From Candidatus Omnitrophota bacterium (GTDB taxonomy: Bacteria > Hinthialibacterota > Hinthialibacteria > Hinthialibacterales > JAKPRU01): a DNA stretch of 64,000 nucleotides. The notes below the pieces were generated by a model that was given only the letters and a program-made list of their open reading frames with translations, did no database searches and was not told where the DNA came from. Each line of letters begins with the position of its first letter. The first letter of the stretch is position 1. The stretch covers positions 62,001 through 126,000 of the forward strand of contig JAKQSI010000042.1 in assembly GCA_029570205.1 (NCBI GenBank), given 5' to 3'. Below, piece after piece: positions 35,950-44,570 of this stretch. The translations under genes were made by a program, and so were the position numbers.

Positions 35950-36558
35950 CTAAATCCCCCCAAGCTCCTGCAACGCCTCACGCGCATCCTCGGCATACTC
36001 GCTGTCCGGGTAATTGGTCAAAAGAGCCTTGTATTCCCGAATGGCGCTGGAATTATCCTTGAGATATCGATGATAGATCTTCGCTATCCGATACTGCGCT
36101 TCGGGAGCATACTGGGAGGCAGGCCACTCCTCAATGATCTTGCGAAATTCCCCGATCACCCTCTGGAAATAAGCCGGCTGGTCCCTGCGGCGTGTCTCGA
36201 AAATCGCAACGTGCTGCAATTCCATGGCAACTTTGTATTGCACGATGGCATCCAGGCCCCCGCCCGCCGCGGCCTCATCCAGCTTGGTCCGCTGTGTGGA
36301 AAGGTCCTGTCTTTGCTGTTCGATGATCTGTTGCTGCTGCTGGATGGTCTCCGCCTGCTTCTGAATAGCCGCCCGCAACTCGTCGATCTGGGTCTGCTGG
36401 GTCTTTATTGTCTGAAGAATCTCGTTCAGCGTCGCCTGAACGTCCAGGTCCTGCCCGAATGTCGGCGGGGCAAGCCAGATCGAAATCGCCATGATAACCA
36501 GGCCGGTGGGTCGCAAAAACCTGCTTAGGTATTCCCCGCGAAATGTGTGTTGTTTCAC
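35950..36558 (-). CDS. Periplasmic coiled-coil/TPR protein, CpoB (YbgF)-like
   Basis: A 202-residue exported protein. I use the GTG at 36558 because GGAG lies eight bases upstream and a signal peptide follows (LVIMAISIWLAPPTFGQ); the longer open frame to 36885 is low-complexity. The first part of the mature protein is a coiled coil (TLNEILQTIKTQQTQIDELR, then a Gln-rich stretch). The second contains TPR-type helices (FRKIIEEWPASQYAPEAQYR, YKALLTNYPDSEYAEDAREALQEL). The layout matches CpoB of the Tol-Pal region, but no tol or pal gene is adjacent, so its role is inferred only from architecture. Confidence 0.75.
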   Translation of the reverse strand: MKQHTFRGEYLSRFLRPTGLVIMAISIWLAPPTFGQDLDVQATLNEILQTIKTQQTQIDELRAAIQKQAETIQQQQQIIEQQRQDLSTQRTKLDEAAAGGGLDAIVQYKVAMELQHVAIFETRRRDQPAYFQRVIGEFRKIIEEWPASQYAPEAQYRIAKIYHRYLKDNSSAIREYKALLTNYPDSEYAEDAREALQELGGI

Positions 36559-36881
36559 CTTTGGATCTCCGTTATTCTCTTGGTTTGTCCCGCCTGCAAT
36601 AAATACCCCGCCCCGCCGTGTGGAGGGGATTTCAAAGCACTGTCTCAACAAGTGGGCGCCCTGTGGAAAACCGCATACTCTTCCCCTGCATGAGGGGCCT
36701 GAGACTCGCTTTCCAGGAAGGACTCCCGTGGAACTTCCATCGCCTCGAAATTTCCCAACCATCACGAACGGCGCAGGGATTTTAATACATTCTATCCGAA
36801 CTCTCTGGAAACTCAATTTACCAGACCCGATTCCAATGCGCAATCTCTCTCCGGCGCCGGCCTCGATGCGCAGAGGGAACA
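36559..36881. other. Intergenic region, no gene seen
   Basis: About 320 bases between the CpoB-like start and the Rrf2 stop. An open frame exists on the minus strand but has no start signal and no family resemblance. The only structure noted is a small hairpin CCCCTGCATGAGGGG near 36686. Confidence 0.5.
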
Positions 36882-37307
36882 TCATTCGTTGAAATGACGA
36901 CCGGAGAGGATGCGCTCGAATGTCGTCTGGTCCAGGACACTTTCGATGGAATGTCGCACATCATCCCAGATATAATTGATCGGGCAGGTTCTCGCGCGGG
37001 GACATCGGGGATGTCCGCTGGAGATTTCGCACCGAAACGGAAGAATCGGACCGTCAATCTGCCGAATCACCTGCCCCACCGAAATATCTTTCGGATGGCA
37101 GGTGAGCATGTATCCGCCGCCCGCTCCCCGTCGGCTCTCAATGAATCCGGCCTTTTTCAATTCCTGAAGAATCTGCACCAGAAACGGGTGCGGAATGTCC
37201 TGGTTGTGCGCGATCGCATCAATCGTAAGGACCTCATCCGATTCGTACTTCTTGGCCAATTCATAAATAGCCAGCAGCGCATATTCACCTTTTGCAGACA
37301 CACGCAT
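36882..37307 (-). CDS. Rrf2/IscR-family iron-sulfur transcription regulator
   Basis: A 141-residue protein starting MRVSAKGEYALLAIYELAKKY at 37307; the frame is open further upstream but only this start fits the family. A winged helix lies in residues 1-85 (IPHPFLVQILQELKKAGFIESRRGAGGGYML). Next comes a Cys cluster CEISSGHPRCPRARTC, in the position of the [2Fe-2S] ligands of IscR/RsrR, although the spacing is wider than in IscR. It is divergent from the DnaC-like gene and two genes from a cysteine desulfurase, which fits control of Fe-S or redox genes. Confidence 0.88.
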   Translation of the reverse strand: MRVSAKGEYALLAIYELAKKYESDEVLTIDAIAHNQDIPHPFLVQILQELKKAGFIESRRGAGGGYMLTCHPKDISVGQVIRQIDGPILPFRCEISSGHPRCPRARTCPINYIWDDVRHSIESVLDQTTFERILSGRHFNE

Positions 37308-37592
37308 CGTCTTGTTTCCGAATCCGATGTTTATGATCTTTTTGATAAACTTACCCCCGGTTTCGCAAAGCGTCAATGGGAAAGAGCAGGAATCAATTTC
37401 GCCCGACCTGATCTTTGTCCGAATCCTGGGATTGCCAAATGCTCGTTCTGATCCCATAATATCTGCAAGTTCGCAGTTGTGGCGATATATATGCCGTCGG
37501 CGGCGGATACGGATGATGGTGGGAACAGTGCAAGGTTCTTTTACTTTCTCACGGAGTCTGCTCCGCCCGCTCTGTTCATATAGAAACCTATT

Positions 37593-38360
37593 ATGTTCCG
37601 CAACATCGGTTCCATATCGGAGGATCTTACATCCGGATTGGAGGCCCTCCGCAAACACATCGAGTCCGCCGACTCGACCGATGACCGTACCTGTCCGCTG
37701 TGTGATGGTTACGGCAATATCATCGATGAGAAGGGCGCTCGCCCGTGCCGTTGTGTGCTGAGCCTTCGTCATAGAGAGTTGCTGACCAGCGCCCGCATCC
37801 CTCCCCACTATCGCAAAAAGGATCTGGATAACTTCCAGGCGTATAATCCTCAATTAAAAGCGTGCCTGGTTACCGCGAGGGAATACGTTCAAAACTATTC
37901 TCCCGACAACAACCGGGGACTGTATCTCTATGGCGGACCCGGACTCGGAAAGACCCATCTTGCCATCGCTATCCTGAAAGGACTTCTCCTGCGGGGATTC
38001 GATGGCGTTTTCTATAACTTGACAGATCTCTTTGATCAGCTGCGCACTTCCATCGCCGATGATACCGGGGGAATTGGCGATCTTATGCGGGATCTGGACC
38101 GAGACATCCTGGTTCTCGACGATGTGACTATTCCGAAACAAACCGCCTGGGTCAGCGACAGACTGTATGCATTCGTCAATTCCCGTTACCAGAACAACAA
38201 AACCCTGATTATCACCACCAACCTGGACCCCAAGGAGCTCACGCTTCGCCTGGGGGATGTGTTTGCCTCCCGCATTTGCGCCATGTGCCGCCAGATCGAA
38301 CTGAAAGGGGATGATTACCGCGCCCGGATGGAACGCTCCGGCAAATCCACCTGGCCCTGA
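37593..38360 (+). CDS. DnaC/DnaI-like ATPase with N-terminal zinc motif
   Basis: A 255-residue AAA+ protein of the IstB/DnaC helicase-loader group. An N-terminal Cys set (CPLCDGYG...CRC) resembles the zinc motif of DnaI-like loaders and of DnaC-type proteins. Walker A is YLYGGPGLGKTHLAIAIL, Walker B ILVLDDVT and sensor I LIITTNLDP. The absence of an adjacent IstA transposase makes a replication role more likely than transposition. A -10-like TATAGA lies eight bases before the ATG and there is no Shine-Dalgarno, so the transcript may be leaderless. Confidence 0.85.
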   Translation: MFRNIGSISEDLTSGLEALRKHIESADSTDDRTCPLCDGYGNIIDEKGARPCRCVLSLRHRELLTSARIPPHYRKKDLDNFQAYNPQLKACLVTAREYVQNYSPDNNRGLYLYGGPGLGKTHLAIAILKGLLLRGFDGVFYNLTDLFDQLRTSIADDTGGIGDLMRDLDRDILVLDDVTIPKQTAWVSDRLYAFVNSRYQNNKTLIITTNLDPKELTLRLGDVFASRICAMCRQIELKGDDYRARMERSGKSTWP

Positions 38361-38479
38361 TCTCTCACCAGTCTGTTCTTTCCCAGTCTCTTTATTGGTG
38401 TTACCTGTGCCATTCGTCCTATTCTTCTTTCTTCCTCTCTCTGGATTCACCCTCTCAAACCGGCTACACTCGCACCGCA

Positions 38480-39616
38480 ATGAAAGCAATTTACCTGGAT
38501 CACAATGCAACCACTCCGCTCGATCCTCGCGTCCTGGATGCGATGATGCCCTACCTGCGGGAGGAGTATGGTAATCCGTCCTGCCGGTACGGTCCCGGGG
38601 TCAATGCCGCTTATGCCGTCGAACGGGCGCGTCTCCAGGTGGCGAAACTGATCGGCGCGAAACCGGGGGAAATCATCTTCACCAGCGGCGGCACGGAATC
38701 CAACAACCTTGCTCTCCGAGGCGCTGTGCGATCGATGGGCCGGAAGCATATCGTTACCACATCCGTTGAGCATCCCGCTGTCCTGAATACCTGCAAAGAC
38801 CTGGAACATTATGAGAACTGCACCCTCAGCATCCTGCCTGTCGATGCGGAAGGGCGAATCGCTCCTCACAAAGTCATCCGGGCCGTTACCGCTCGGACTG
38901 CCGTGGTCAGCGTAATGACCGCCAACAATGAAATCGGTACGATCCAGCCCATCGCCGAAATCGGATCTCTCTTGCAGAAAGAGGATGTCCTTTTTCACAC
39001 CGATGCGGTTCAGGCGTTTGGGCGTATTCCGCTGAACGTGGTGAACTTGCATGTGGACCTGTTGTCTCTGTCCGGGCACAAGATATTCGGTCCCAAGGGG
39101 ATCGGCGCGCTGTATATCCGCGAAGGAGTTTCTCTTCGACCTCAAATCACCGGCGGGGAACAGGAATTCGGCTTGCGCGGCGGAACCCCCAATGTGCCCG
39201 CAATTGCCGGATTGGGTATGGCGGCGGAACTGGCGCGGCTTGAAATGGATAACCGCTCGGTCAGGATCACCTCGCTCGCTGAACAGCTCCGGGACCGCCT
39301 GCTCAGCGCGATCCCCGGCCTTCTCATCAATAGCCCGCCTCGGGATTGCCTGCCGGGAACGTTGAACATCTCCATCCCGGGAGTCTCCGCGCCCCGCTTG
39401 GTCGAAAGTCTGGATCGCGAGGGAATCTGTGTGTCCAGCGGATGTGCCTGTTCCGAGGGCAAGCGGGGGCCATCCCAGGTTGTCTTGGCTGTCACCGGCG
39501 ACCCTGACCGGGCTATGTCTTGCATTCGGTTCTCCATCGGACCCGAAAACACAATGGACGAAATCAACCACGTCGCCCTCACTCTCCCCAAACTCCTTTC
39601 CCACCCCACACCCTGA
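38480..39616 (+). CDS. Cysteine desulfurase, NifS/IscS type
   Basis: A 378-residue class V aminotransferase-fold enzyme giving sulfur for Fe-S clusters or tRNA thiolation. It shows YLDHNATTPLD, FTSGGTESNN, the PLP-contacting SVEHPAVL and HTDAVQAFG, the PLP lysine in SLSGHKIFGPKG and the active-site Cys loop CVSSGCACSEGKRGPS. The first loop reads GNPSCRYGP instead of the usual GNPSS(x)H. No iscU or mnmA is adjacent. A TACACT box lies nine bases before the ATG with no Shine-Dalgarno. Confidence 0.93.
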   Translation: MKAIYLDHNATTPLDPRVLDAMMPYLREEYGNPSCRYGPGVNAAYAVERARLQVAKLIGAKPGEIIFTSGGTESNNLALRGAVRSMGRKHIVTTSVEHPAVLNTCKDLEHYENCTLSILPVDAEGRIAPHKVIRAVTARTAVVSVMTANNEIGTIQPIAEIGSLLQKEDVLFHTDAVQAFGRIPLNVVNLHVDLLSLSGHKIFGPKGIGALYIREGVSLRPQITGGEQEFGLRGGTPNVPAIAGLGMAAELARLEMDNRSVRITSLAEQLRDRLLSAIPGLLINSPPRDCLPGTLNISIPGVSAPRLVESLDREGICVSSGCACSEGKRGPSQVVLAVTGDPDRAMSCIRFSIGPENTMDEINHVALTLPKLLSHPTP

Positions 39617-39619
39617 AAT

Positions 39620-39725
39620 ACCGTCTGTCTTCTTTTACATTCCTTCCTTCCTTCCATTTTATCTTCCTTATTCCTTTAATTTTCAATGTTTAATTCTCAA
39701 TTCTCTTCCTGCCGGCTTCCTATCG
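39620..39725 (+). repeat. Pyrimidine-rich tract ending in TTAATT motifs
   Basis: After the desulfurase stop the plus strand becomes almost pure C/T (TTCCTTCCTTCCATTTTATC), then CTTTAATTTTCAATGTTTAATT. The same layout recurs at 45240, 47650, 50714, 58048, 59690 and 61600. Confidence 0.55.
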
Positions 39726-39817
39726 CGGTAAACTATACTATGGTAAATATAAGTGGATCGTATTTTTCGGGTCTTGCGTCCCAGCGGGAACAAGTCCCGC
39801 AAAGAAGGAGTCCGACA

Positions 39818-40006
39818 ATGATTCAACCTCCCGGGCCGTGGGAACTGATGGTAATTCTCCTTATCGTGATGGTGGTTTTCGGCGCGAAACGTCTCCCTGA
39901 AATCGGCAAGGGTCTGGGCAAGGGTATCCGGGAGTTTAAAAAATCCTTGCGTGAGATCTCGGAAGACGAAAAAGACGAGAATTCCCAGATCGAAGAACCG
40001 AAGTAA
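39818..40006 (+). CDS. tatA: Twin-arginine translocase subunit TatA/TatE
   Basis: A 62-residue protein. The ATG at 39818 has AAGGAG seven bases upstream, so the longer frame is not used. It has one N-terminal membrane span ([20 protein letters not shown]) followed by the amphipathic helix [19 protein letters not shown] and a short acidic tail. TatA forms the export pore with TatC, which is not in the window. A probable Tat substrate, the aldo/keto reductase at 55874, lies 16 kb away. Confidence 0.93.
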   Translation: MIQPPGPWELMVILLIVMVVFGAKRLPEIGKGLGKGIREFKKSLREISEDEKDENSQIEEPK

Positions 40007-40090
40007 TTCTCCGGCAATTTAACTTGCAGATATGCAGCCGCCTCCCATCCCGGCGAGGCGGTTGTTTCTTTGTATCGGGGTTCTTCGACG

Positions 40091-40139
40091 ACCTCCCCCC
40101 ATCCCTCCCCGCTCTTGGAGCGCGGGCCGGGGGGCGAGG
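40091..40139. repeat. Family A intergenic palindrome
   Basis: ACCTCCCCCCATCCCTCCCC, then GCTCTTGGAGCGCGGGCCGG and GGGGCGAGG. A C-rich arm, GCTCTTGGAGC core hairpin and the GGCCGGGGGGCGAGG tail place it with the 35903 copy. Confidence 0.6.
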
Positions 40140-40228
40140 ACACCCCTCGCCCGCTCCCATCCTCTTGCTACTCTCCGGCCTATGTATGAAAATACTCCTT
40201 CACCCCATCTCGACCGGGAGAAACTCTC

Positions 40229-42352
40229 ATGGCCTCTCTTCTGGATTTGATTTCCTGCGCCGCTCTCTGCATTACCGCAGGCGCTCTCTGCGTCTCCGCC
40301 ACAGACCTGGAAAAGATCGACCCCGAAATGCTGTTTCAATATCAATGGGACCTTGTTCAGAAGGCAGATAACATGCGCCGCGAGAAACTCGCACAGATCC
40401 AAACCGTCCCGCAGTGGGAGGCCCGAAAGCAGTACGTCCGGGAAAAGATCATGGAAATGATCGGCGCGTTCCCGGAACGCACACCCCTCAATGCGCGTGT
40501 CGTGGGGCGGCTCGACCATGAGGATTACCAAGTCGAAATGGTGATTTACGAAAGCCGACCGAGTTTCTACGTCACCGCCAACTTGTATCTCCCCAAAAAC
40601 CGCCCGTTCCCCGCGCCCGCCGTTCTGTTTGCCTGCGGGCATTATCCCGAAGCCAAGGCGGCTGAGAATTACCAACGCTGCTGCATCGGTCTGGTAAAAA
40701 AGGGATATGTTGTCCTCAGCTTTGATCCGCTGGGGCAGGGGGAACGGTTCCAGCATTGGGAGATTGACTTGCACAAGTCTCCGACAGGCCCTACCGTTTT
40801 CGAACACTCAAAACTCGGAAATGTTTGCATCCTTCTGGGATTCAACCTCGCCAACTATTTCATCTGGGATGGAATCCGCAGCCTGGATTATCTGCTGTCA
40901 CGCCCGGAGGTGGACCCGACACGAATCGGCGCCGCAGGCAATTCCGGCGGCGGCACACAGACTACCTATATCGCCTCTCTGGATAACCGTGTCACCGTCG
41001 CAGTCCCTGATTGCTATATCACCACGCTGAAACACCGAATCGAAACCCGCCAGGGCGCGGATGATGAACAGAACTTCAATCCCTGTTTCGTCTATGGCAT
41101 TGACCACTTCGATCTCCTGAGCCTGCGCGCTCCGAAACCGATTCAGATCAACGCGGCTATCGAAGATTTCTTCCCGCTGGCGGGCGCTCGACAGACCGCC
41201 CAGGACCTGAAAAATCTTTATGGATTTTATGATGCTGCCGAACGGGTGAACATTGCGGAACTCCCCGGCCCCCATGCTTATGACAAGCCGCATCGTGAGG
41301 CGACATACACCTGGATGAACCGCTGGCTCGGAAATGAAGCCGCCGGAGATACCGAACCCGAAATCGAAATCGACAACGAATGGCTCCTGCGATGCACCGT
41401 AAGCGGCCAGGTGGTGGAATCCCTGGGTGGCGAGACCGTTTATACTCTCAATAAGGCTTTCTATCGGAAACACGGGTATGACCGTCCGGTTCCATCTTCA
41501 TCACCCGAGTTGGAAAAATGGCTCGACATCCTTCGTGCGGATGTCCGCAGGCTCCTCGCCCTGCCTCCCGCAACCGGCACGCCGCGCCTCTTCCGCTCGG
41601 AACCCTCAACAACCGATTTCGGCACACAAACCCGGCTGGTTTTTGAGAGCGAACAGGGAATTGCGGTTCCCGGATGGCTGCTTATGCCGGAGAAACCTTC
41701 GAAGGGAATTGTAATCCTGGTCTTCGAGGACGGCAAAGATGCCCATCTCAACGATGAGTATGTGCAGAAATCCTTGGCAGACGGTACTGCGATATACCTG
41801 ATCGACCCGCGAGGCATGGGGGAAACTATGTCCAAATTCGGCGATGCCGAGAAATACTACGACTACTTCCGGGAAGAACAGAACCTGGCGTACACCGCGT
41901 TCATGTTGGGGAGGCCCTTGCTGGGTGAGCGCGTATGGGATGTCCTGCAAGCCGTCGAGGTCGCCGCAACATTACCGGAGCGGAACGGCGGACGGATCGC
42001 CTTGCAAGGGCAGGGAAGCGCCGCGCTCCTGGCTCTGTTCGCGGGTGCATTCGATGAACGAGTCAGCAAAACCACCTGCTGCGATATGCTTGTTTCATAC
42101 AAATCCCTCGTGATGAATAAGTATTTCCGCTGGCATTCCGCGTGCCTGATCCCGGGCGTCTTGCGCTCGTTCGACCTTCCCCTGGTCGCCGTGCTGGTTG
42201 CTCCGCGCGCGCTGCTCCTGGATAACACAGTGGATGAAATGAAACGACCGATACCTGCCACCAAAGTCCGCGAAATCTATCAGCCTGCCGAGGCCGTCTA
42301 CCGTATGCGCGGCCACATCCGCTCCTTTAGCATACACGGCCCGGCAATGTAG
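40229..42352 (+). CDS. Exported two-lobed alpha/beta-hydrolase (acetylxylan-esterase-like)
   Basis: A 707-residue protein with an N-terminal hydrophobic segment (LLDLISCAALCITAGALCVSA) as a probable signal. The first alpha/beta-hydrolase lobe (about residues 90-370) has PAVLFACGHYPEAK, VVLSFDPLGQGERF and the nucleophile elbow GAAGNSGGGTQT, with a possible catalytic His in GPHAYDKPHRE. The second lobe (about 440-707) has a similar core (GIVILVFEDGKDA, IYLIDPRGMGET), but its elbow reads IALQGQGSAALL, where a Ser nucleophile is not in the normal position. GGGAG lies eight bases before the ATG. It probably acts on esterified carbohydrates outside the cytoplasm; substrate unknown. Confidence 0.8.
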   Translation: MASLLDLISCAALCITAGALCVSATDLEKIDPEMLFQYQWDLVQKADNMRREKLAQIQTVPQWEARKQYVREKIMEMIGAFPERTPLNARVVGRLDHEDYQVEMVIYESRPSFYVTANLYLPKNRPFPAPAVLFACGHYPEAKAAENYQRCCIGLVKKGYVVLSFDPLGQGERFQHWEIDLHKSPTGPTVFEHSKLGNVCILLGFNLANYFIWDGIRSLDYLLSRPEVDPTRIGAAGNSGGGTQTTYIASLDNRVTVAVPDCYITTLKHRIETRQGADDEQNFNPCFVYGIDHFDLLSLRAPKPIQINAAIEDFFPLAGARQTAQDLKNLYGFYDAAERVNIAELPGPHAYDKPHREATYTWMNRWLGNEAAGDTEPEIEIDNEWLLRCTVSGQVVESLGGETVYTLNKAFYRKHGYDRPVPSSSPELEKWLDILRADVRRLLALPPATGTPRLFRSEPSTTDFGTQTRLVFESEQGIAVPGWLLMPEKPSKGIVILVFEDGKDAHLNDEYVQKSLADGTAIYLIDPRGMGETMSKFGDAEKYYDYFREEQNLAYTAFMLGRPLLGERVWDVLQAVEVAATLPERNGGRIALQGQGSAALLALFAGAFDERVSKTTCCDMLVSYKSLVMNKYFRWHSACLIPGVLRSFDLPLVAVLVAPRALLLDNTVDEMKRPIPATKVREIYQPAEAVYRMRGHIRSFSIHGPAM

Positions 42353-42399
42353 ATCTAATCCGCGCCCGTGTTTTTGCACAGATGAGACTTGCCAATATC

Positions 42400-42432
42400 G
42401 TCATTCCGGCGCAAGCCGGAATCCAGGGAATC
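42400..42432. repeat. GTCATTCCGGC...GCCGGAATCC intergenic palindrome
   Basis: TTCCGGC and GCCGGAA (42402-42420) flank a GCAA loop, followed by TCCAGGGAATC. This is a widely spread bacterial intergenic repeat type (GTCATTCCnGC...GCnGGAATCCAG). Confidence 0.6.
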
Positions 42433-42512
42433 CGTGCCCTTGCACGTCCTGGTCTCTTTTTCGTGGCTTCGTGCGGTTTCGTGATTTCGTGATTCTTTCC
42501 CTCCACCTTTCC

Positions 42513-42541
42513 TTGACACAAATGTCTTCCATCGCTATATT
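42513..42541 (+). promoter_or_regulatory. Consensus sigma-70 promoter of the ilvB leader
   Basis: TTGACA (42513-42518) and TATATT (42536-42541) are separated by exactly 17 bases. The predicted start site near 42548 is only about four bases before the leader-peptide ATG at 42552. Confidence 0.85.
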
Positions 42542-42551
42542 TTCTCTAATC

Positions 42552-42647
42552 ATGAACGCGATCACTCTTCTTCCCAACGGTATGGTTCTTGGCGTCGCTC
42601 TTGTCGTCGTAGTAGCGACGCATACGCCCATGGCCGTGGGGAGGTAG
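42552..42647 (+). CDS. ilvB leader peptide (branched-chain amino-acid sensor)
   Basis: A 31-codon frame with the core MVLGVALVVVVA and an earlier ITLL, i.e. seven Val, five Leu and one Ile codons, ending in TAG at 42645. It lies directly between the consensus promoter and a strong terminator upstream of ilvB. Its composition matches that of known ilv leader peptides: the ribosome would stall on Val/Leu/Ile codons when charged tRNAs are scarce. There is no Shine-Dalgarno, since the message begins about four bases before the ATG, so it would be translated as a nearly leaderless message. Confidence 0.85.
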   Translation: MNAITLLPNGMVLGVALVVVVATHTPMAVGR

Positions 42648-42711
42648 AGCTCGAACAAAAAAAATCCCCGAAGGCCGTGGGCGGCGAAAGCGCCCACGGC
42701 CTTTTCTTTTT
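42592..42711 (+). promoter_or_regulatory. Transcription attenuator of ilvBH: pause hairpin, antiterminator and terminator
   Basis: Three exclusive pairings can be read. The pause hairpin GCGTCGCT/AGCGACGC (42592-42599 with 42614-42621) encloses the Leu-Val-Val-Val-Val codons. The terminator is a 13-bp stem AAGGCCGTGGGCG (42671-42683) with its exact complement (42691-42703), then TTTTCTTTTT. In the antiterminator CGCCCATGGCC (42625-42635), near the end of the leader frame, pairs with GGCCGTGGGCG (42673-42683), the left arm of the terminator, with one G-U pair. Ribosome position on the leader decides between them. Confidence 0.85.
42671..42711 (+). terminator. Intrinsic terminator of the ilvB attenuator
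   Basis: A perfect 13-bp G+C-rich stem with the seven-base loop GCGAAAG is followed by a tract of nine Ts interrupted by one C. It lies 24 bases after the leader stop codon and about 40 bases before the ilvB start. Confidence 0.92.
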
Positions 42712-42751
42712 CGGGAGACTGCCTATCTCACGCAGGGATTGGAGGTACACC

Positions 42752-44551
42752 ATGACCGGCAAGCCGCAAGATAAAACGGAACCCGCCGCACCACCCGCAA
42801 TCTCAAACGAACCACGGGCCACGCTCGGCGCGCAAATTGTCATTGACGCCCTCGAACAGGAGGGAACCGAAGTCGCATTCGGATTCCCGGGTGGCGCCAT
42901 CATTGATGTGTTCGACATGCTCAACCGATCCGAGAAAATCCGCTTCGTTCTCGTTCGGCATGAGCAGGGGGCCATGCACATGGCGGAAGGGTATGCCCGC
43001 TCCACGGGCAAGGTCGGCGTTGTCCTTGTCACCTCCGGTCCCGGCGCAACAAACACCGTCACCGGACTCGCCGATGCCTATATGGATTCCATTCCTCTCG
43101 TGGTGATCTCCGGACAGGTCGCCACGCCGCTCATCGGCAATGATGCTTTCCAGGAGGCCGATGTCGTCGGAATTACACGTCCCGTTACCAAGCACAACTA
43201 TCTCGTCAAAAACGTCCGGGAACTGCCCCAGATTCTCCGGAATGCCTTCCATATCGCCCGGACCGGCAGGCCCGGCCCCGTCGTCGTGGATATCCCCAAG
43301 GATATCCAGAAAGCCACATTGGAACACGGTGTCTACCCCGATGAACCCCTCCTGCCGGGATACCATGTCCGGACCTCCGCACCCATTGAGAAGGTCAAAC
43401 AGGCCTGGGATCTCATCAAGCGTTCCAAGCGTCCCCTGATTTACGCAGGGGGTGGCGTGATTAACGCCGATGCTGCCGATGAACTGTTCCAGTTCGCCAC
43501 ACGCGCCAATATACCTGTCACCACCACACTGATGGGACTGGGCGCATTCCCCGAAACGCATCCCCTGTCCCTGCTCATGCTGGGGATGCACGGGACGGTG
43601 TACGCCAACAAGGCCGTCCAGACGTGCGATGTCCTCATTGCCATCGGCTCCCGTTTCGATGACCGTGTGACCGGCAAGATCAGCGAGTTTGCCCCTAATG
43701 CGAAAATCATCCACGCCGATATCGACCCCTCGTCCATCAGCAAGAATGTCGAGGTCGATGTCGATCTGGTCGGCGATGCCAAAAACATCCTGCGCGACCT
43801 GAATAAGTTGGCCGATCGTTGCGATACCGACGAATGGGTCGAACTGATCACCCAGTGGAAAAACCAATATCCGTTGCGCTACAACCACTGCGGCGATGAG
43901 GAAATCAAACCGCAGTACCTCATCGAACAGGTGTGCCGACTGGCCCCTGATGATGCCATCATCGCCAGCGAGGTGGGCCAGCATCAGATGTGGACCGCTC
44001 AATACTATACGTTTACCCGCCCGCGCTGCTGGCTGACCTCCGGCGGACTCGGCACAATGGGCTACGGGTTCCCGGCGGCTATCGGCGCTCAGGTGGCGCA
44101 TCCGGGACGCCTGGTGATCGACATCGCAGGCGATGGCTCCATTCAGATGAATATCCAGGAAATGGCCACCGCCGTGTACAACAACCTGCCTGTGAAAGTT
44201 GTTATCGTAAACAACGGCTGGCTGGGTATGGTGCGCCAGTGGCAGGACCTCTTCTATCAAAAGAACTATTCCGCCACCGAACTTGTCCGACCTCGCCCCG
44301 CAAAAGATCCGTCCTCCTATGGTTCATGGGAGGGACAGGATTATCGCCCCAACTTCGCCGAATTGGCCCGAGCCTATGGGGCTTGGGGAAAACGCGTCAC
44401 CAAACGCTCCGAGCTGGAACCTGCTCTGAAAGAGGCGTTCTCCAACGACCAGCTGTGCCTCATTGATGTGTGGGTCACACGGGAGGAGAACGTGTATCCC
44501 ATGGTCCCCGCAGGGGCGTCGCTCAACCAAATGCTCGAAGGAATGGCGTGA
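42752..44551 (+). CDS. ilvB: Acetolactate synthase large subunit
   Basis: A 599-residue ThDP enzyme making acetolactate or acetohydroxybutyrate, the first common step to Val, Leu and Ile. The ATG at 42752 has GGAGG seven bases upstream. Motifs: GFPGGAIIDVFDML and VRHEQGAMHMAEGYAR (catalytic Glu), TSGPGATNTVTGLADAYMDSIPLV, the FAD-contact region, and the ThDP site IAGDGSIQMNIQEMATAVYNNLPVKVVIVNN. It heads ilvB-ilvH, 19 bases before ilvH, under the attenuator at 42592-42711. Confidence 0.97.
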   Translation: MTGKPQDKTEPAAPPAISNEPRATLGAQIVIDALEQEGTEVAFGFPGGAIIDVFDMLNRSEKIRFVLVRHEQGAMHMAEGYARSTGKVGVVLVTSGPGATNTVTGLADAYMDSIPLVVISGQVATPLIGNDAFQEADVVGITRPVTKHNYLVKNVRELPQILRNAFHIARTGRPGPVVVDIPKDIQKATLEHGVYPDEPLLPGYHVRTSAPIEKVKQAWDLIKRSKRPLIYAGGGVINADAADELFQFATRANIPVTTTLMGLGAFPETHPLSLLMLGMHGTVYANKAVQTCDVLIAIGSRFDDRVTGKISEFAPNAKIIHADIDPSSISKNVEVDVDLVGDAKNILRDLNKLADRCDTDEWVELITQWKNQYPLRYNHCGDEEIKPQYLIEQVCRLAPDDAIIASEVGQHQMWTAQYYTFTRPRCWLTSGGLGTMGYGFPAAIGAQVAHPGRLVIDIAGDGSIQMNIQEMATAVYNNLPVKVVIVNNGWLGMVRQWQDLFYQKNYSATELVRPRPAKDPSSYGSWEGQDYRPNFAELARAYGAWGKRVTKRSELEPALKEAFSNDQLCLIDVWVTREENVYPMVPAGASLNQMLEGMA

Positions 44552-44570
44552 CATCCGATAGGAGGAAATC

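Noticed and set aside
36559-36885. N-terminal extension of the CpoB-like frame
   Set aside because: The upstream part is low-complexity, lacks a start signal and would bury the signal peptide; the GTG at 36558 has a good ribosome site.
37593-38360. IstB transposition helper
   Set aside because: No IstA-type transposase or element ends are nearby and the N-terminal Cys set fits helicase-loader-like proteins.
38447-39604. 385-codon frame antisense to the cysteine desulfurase
   Set aside because: The desulfurase frame carries PLP and Cys-loop motifs; the antisense product has none.
42803-44260. 485-codon frame antisense to ilvB
   Set aside because: Long antisense frames are expected in G/C-biased third positions; ilvB motifs fix the coding strand.
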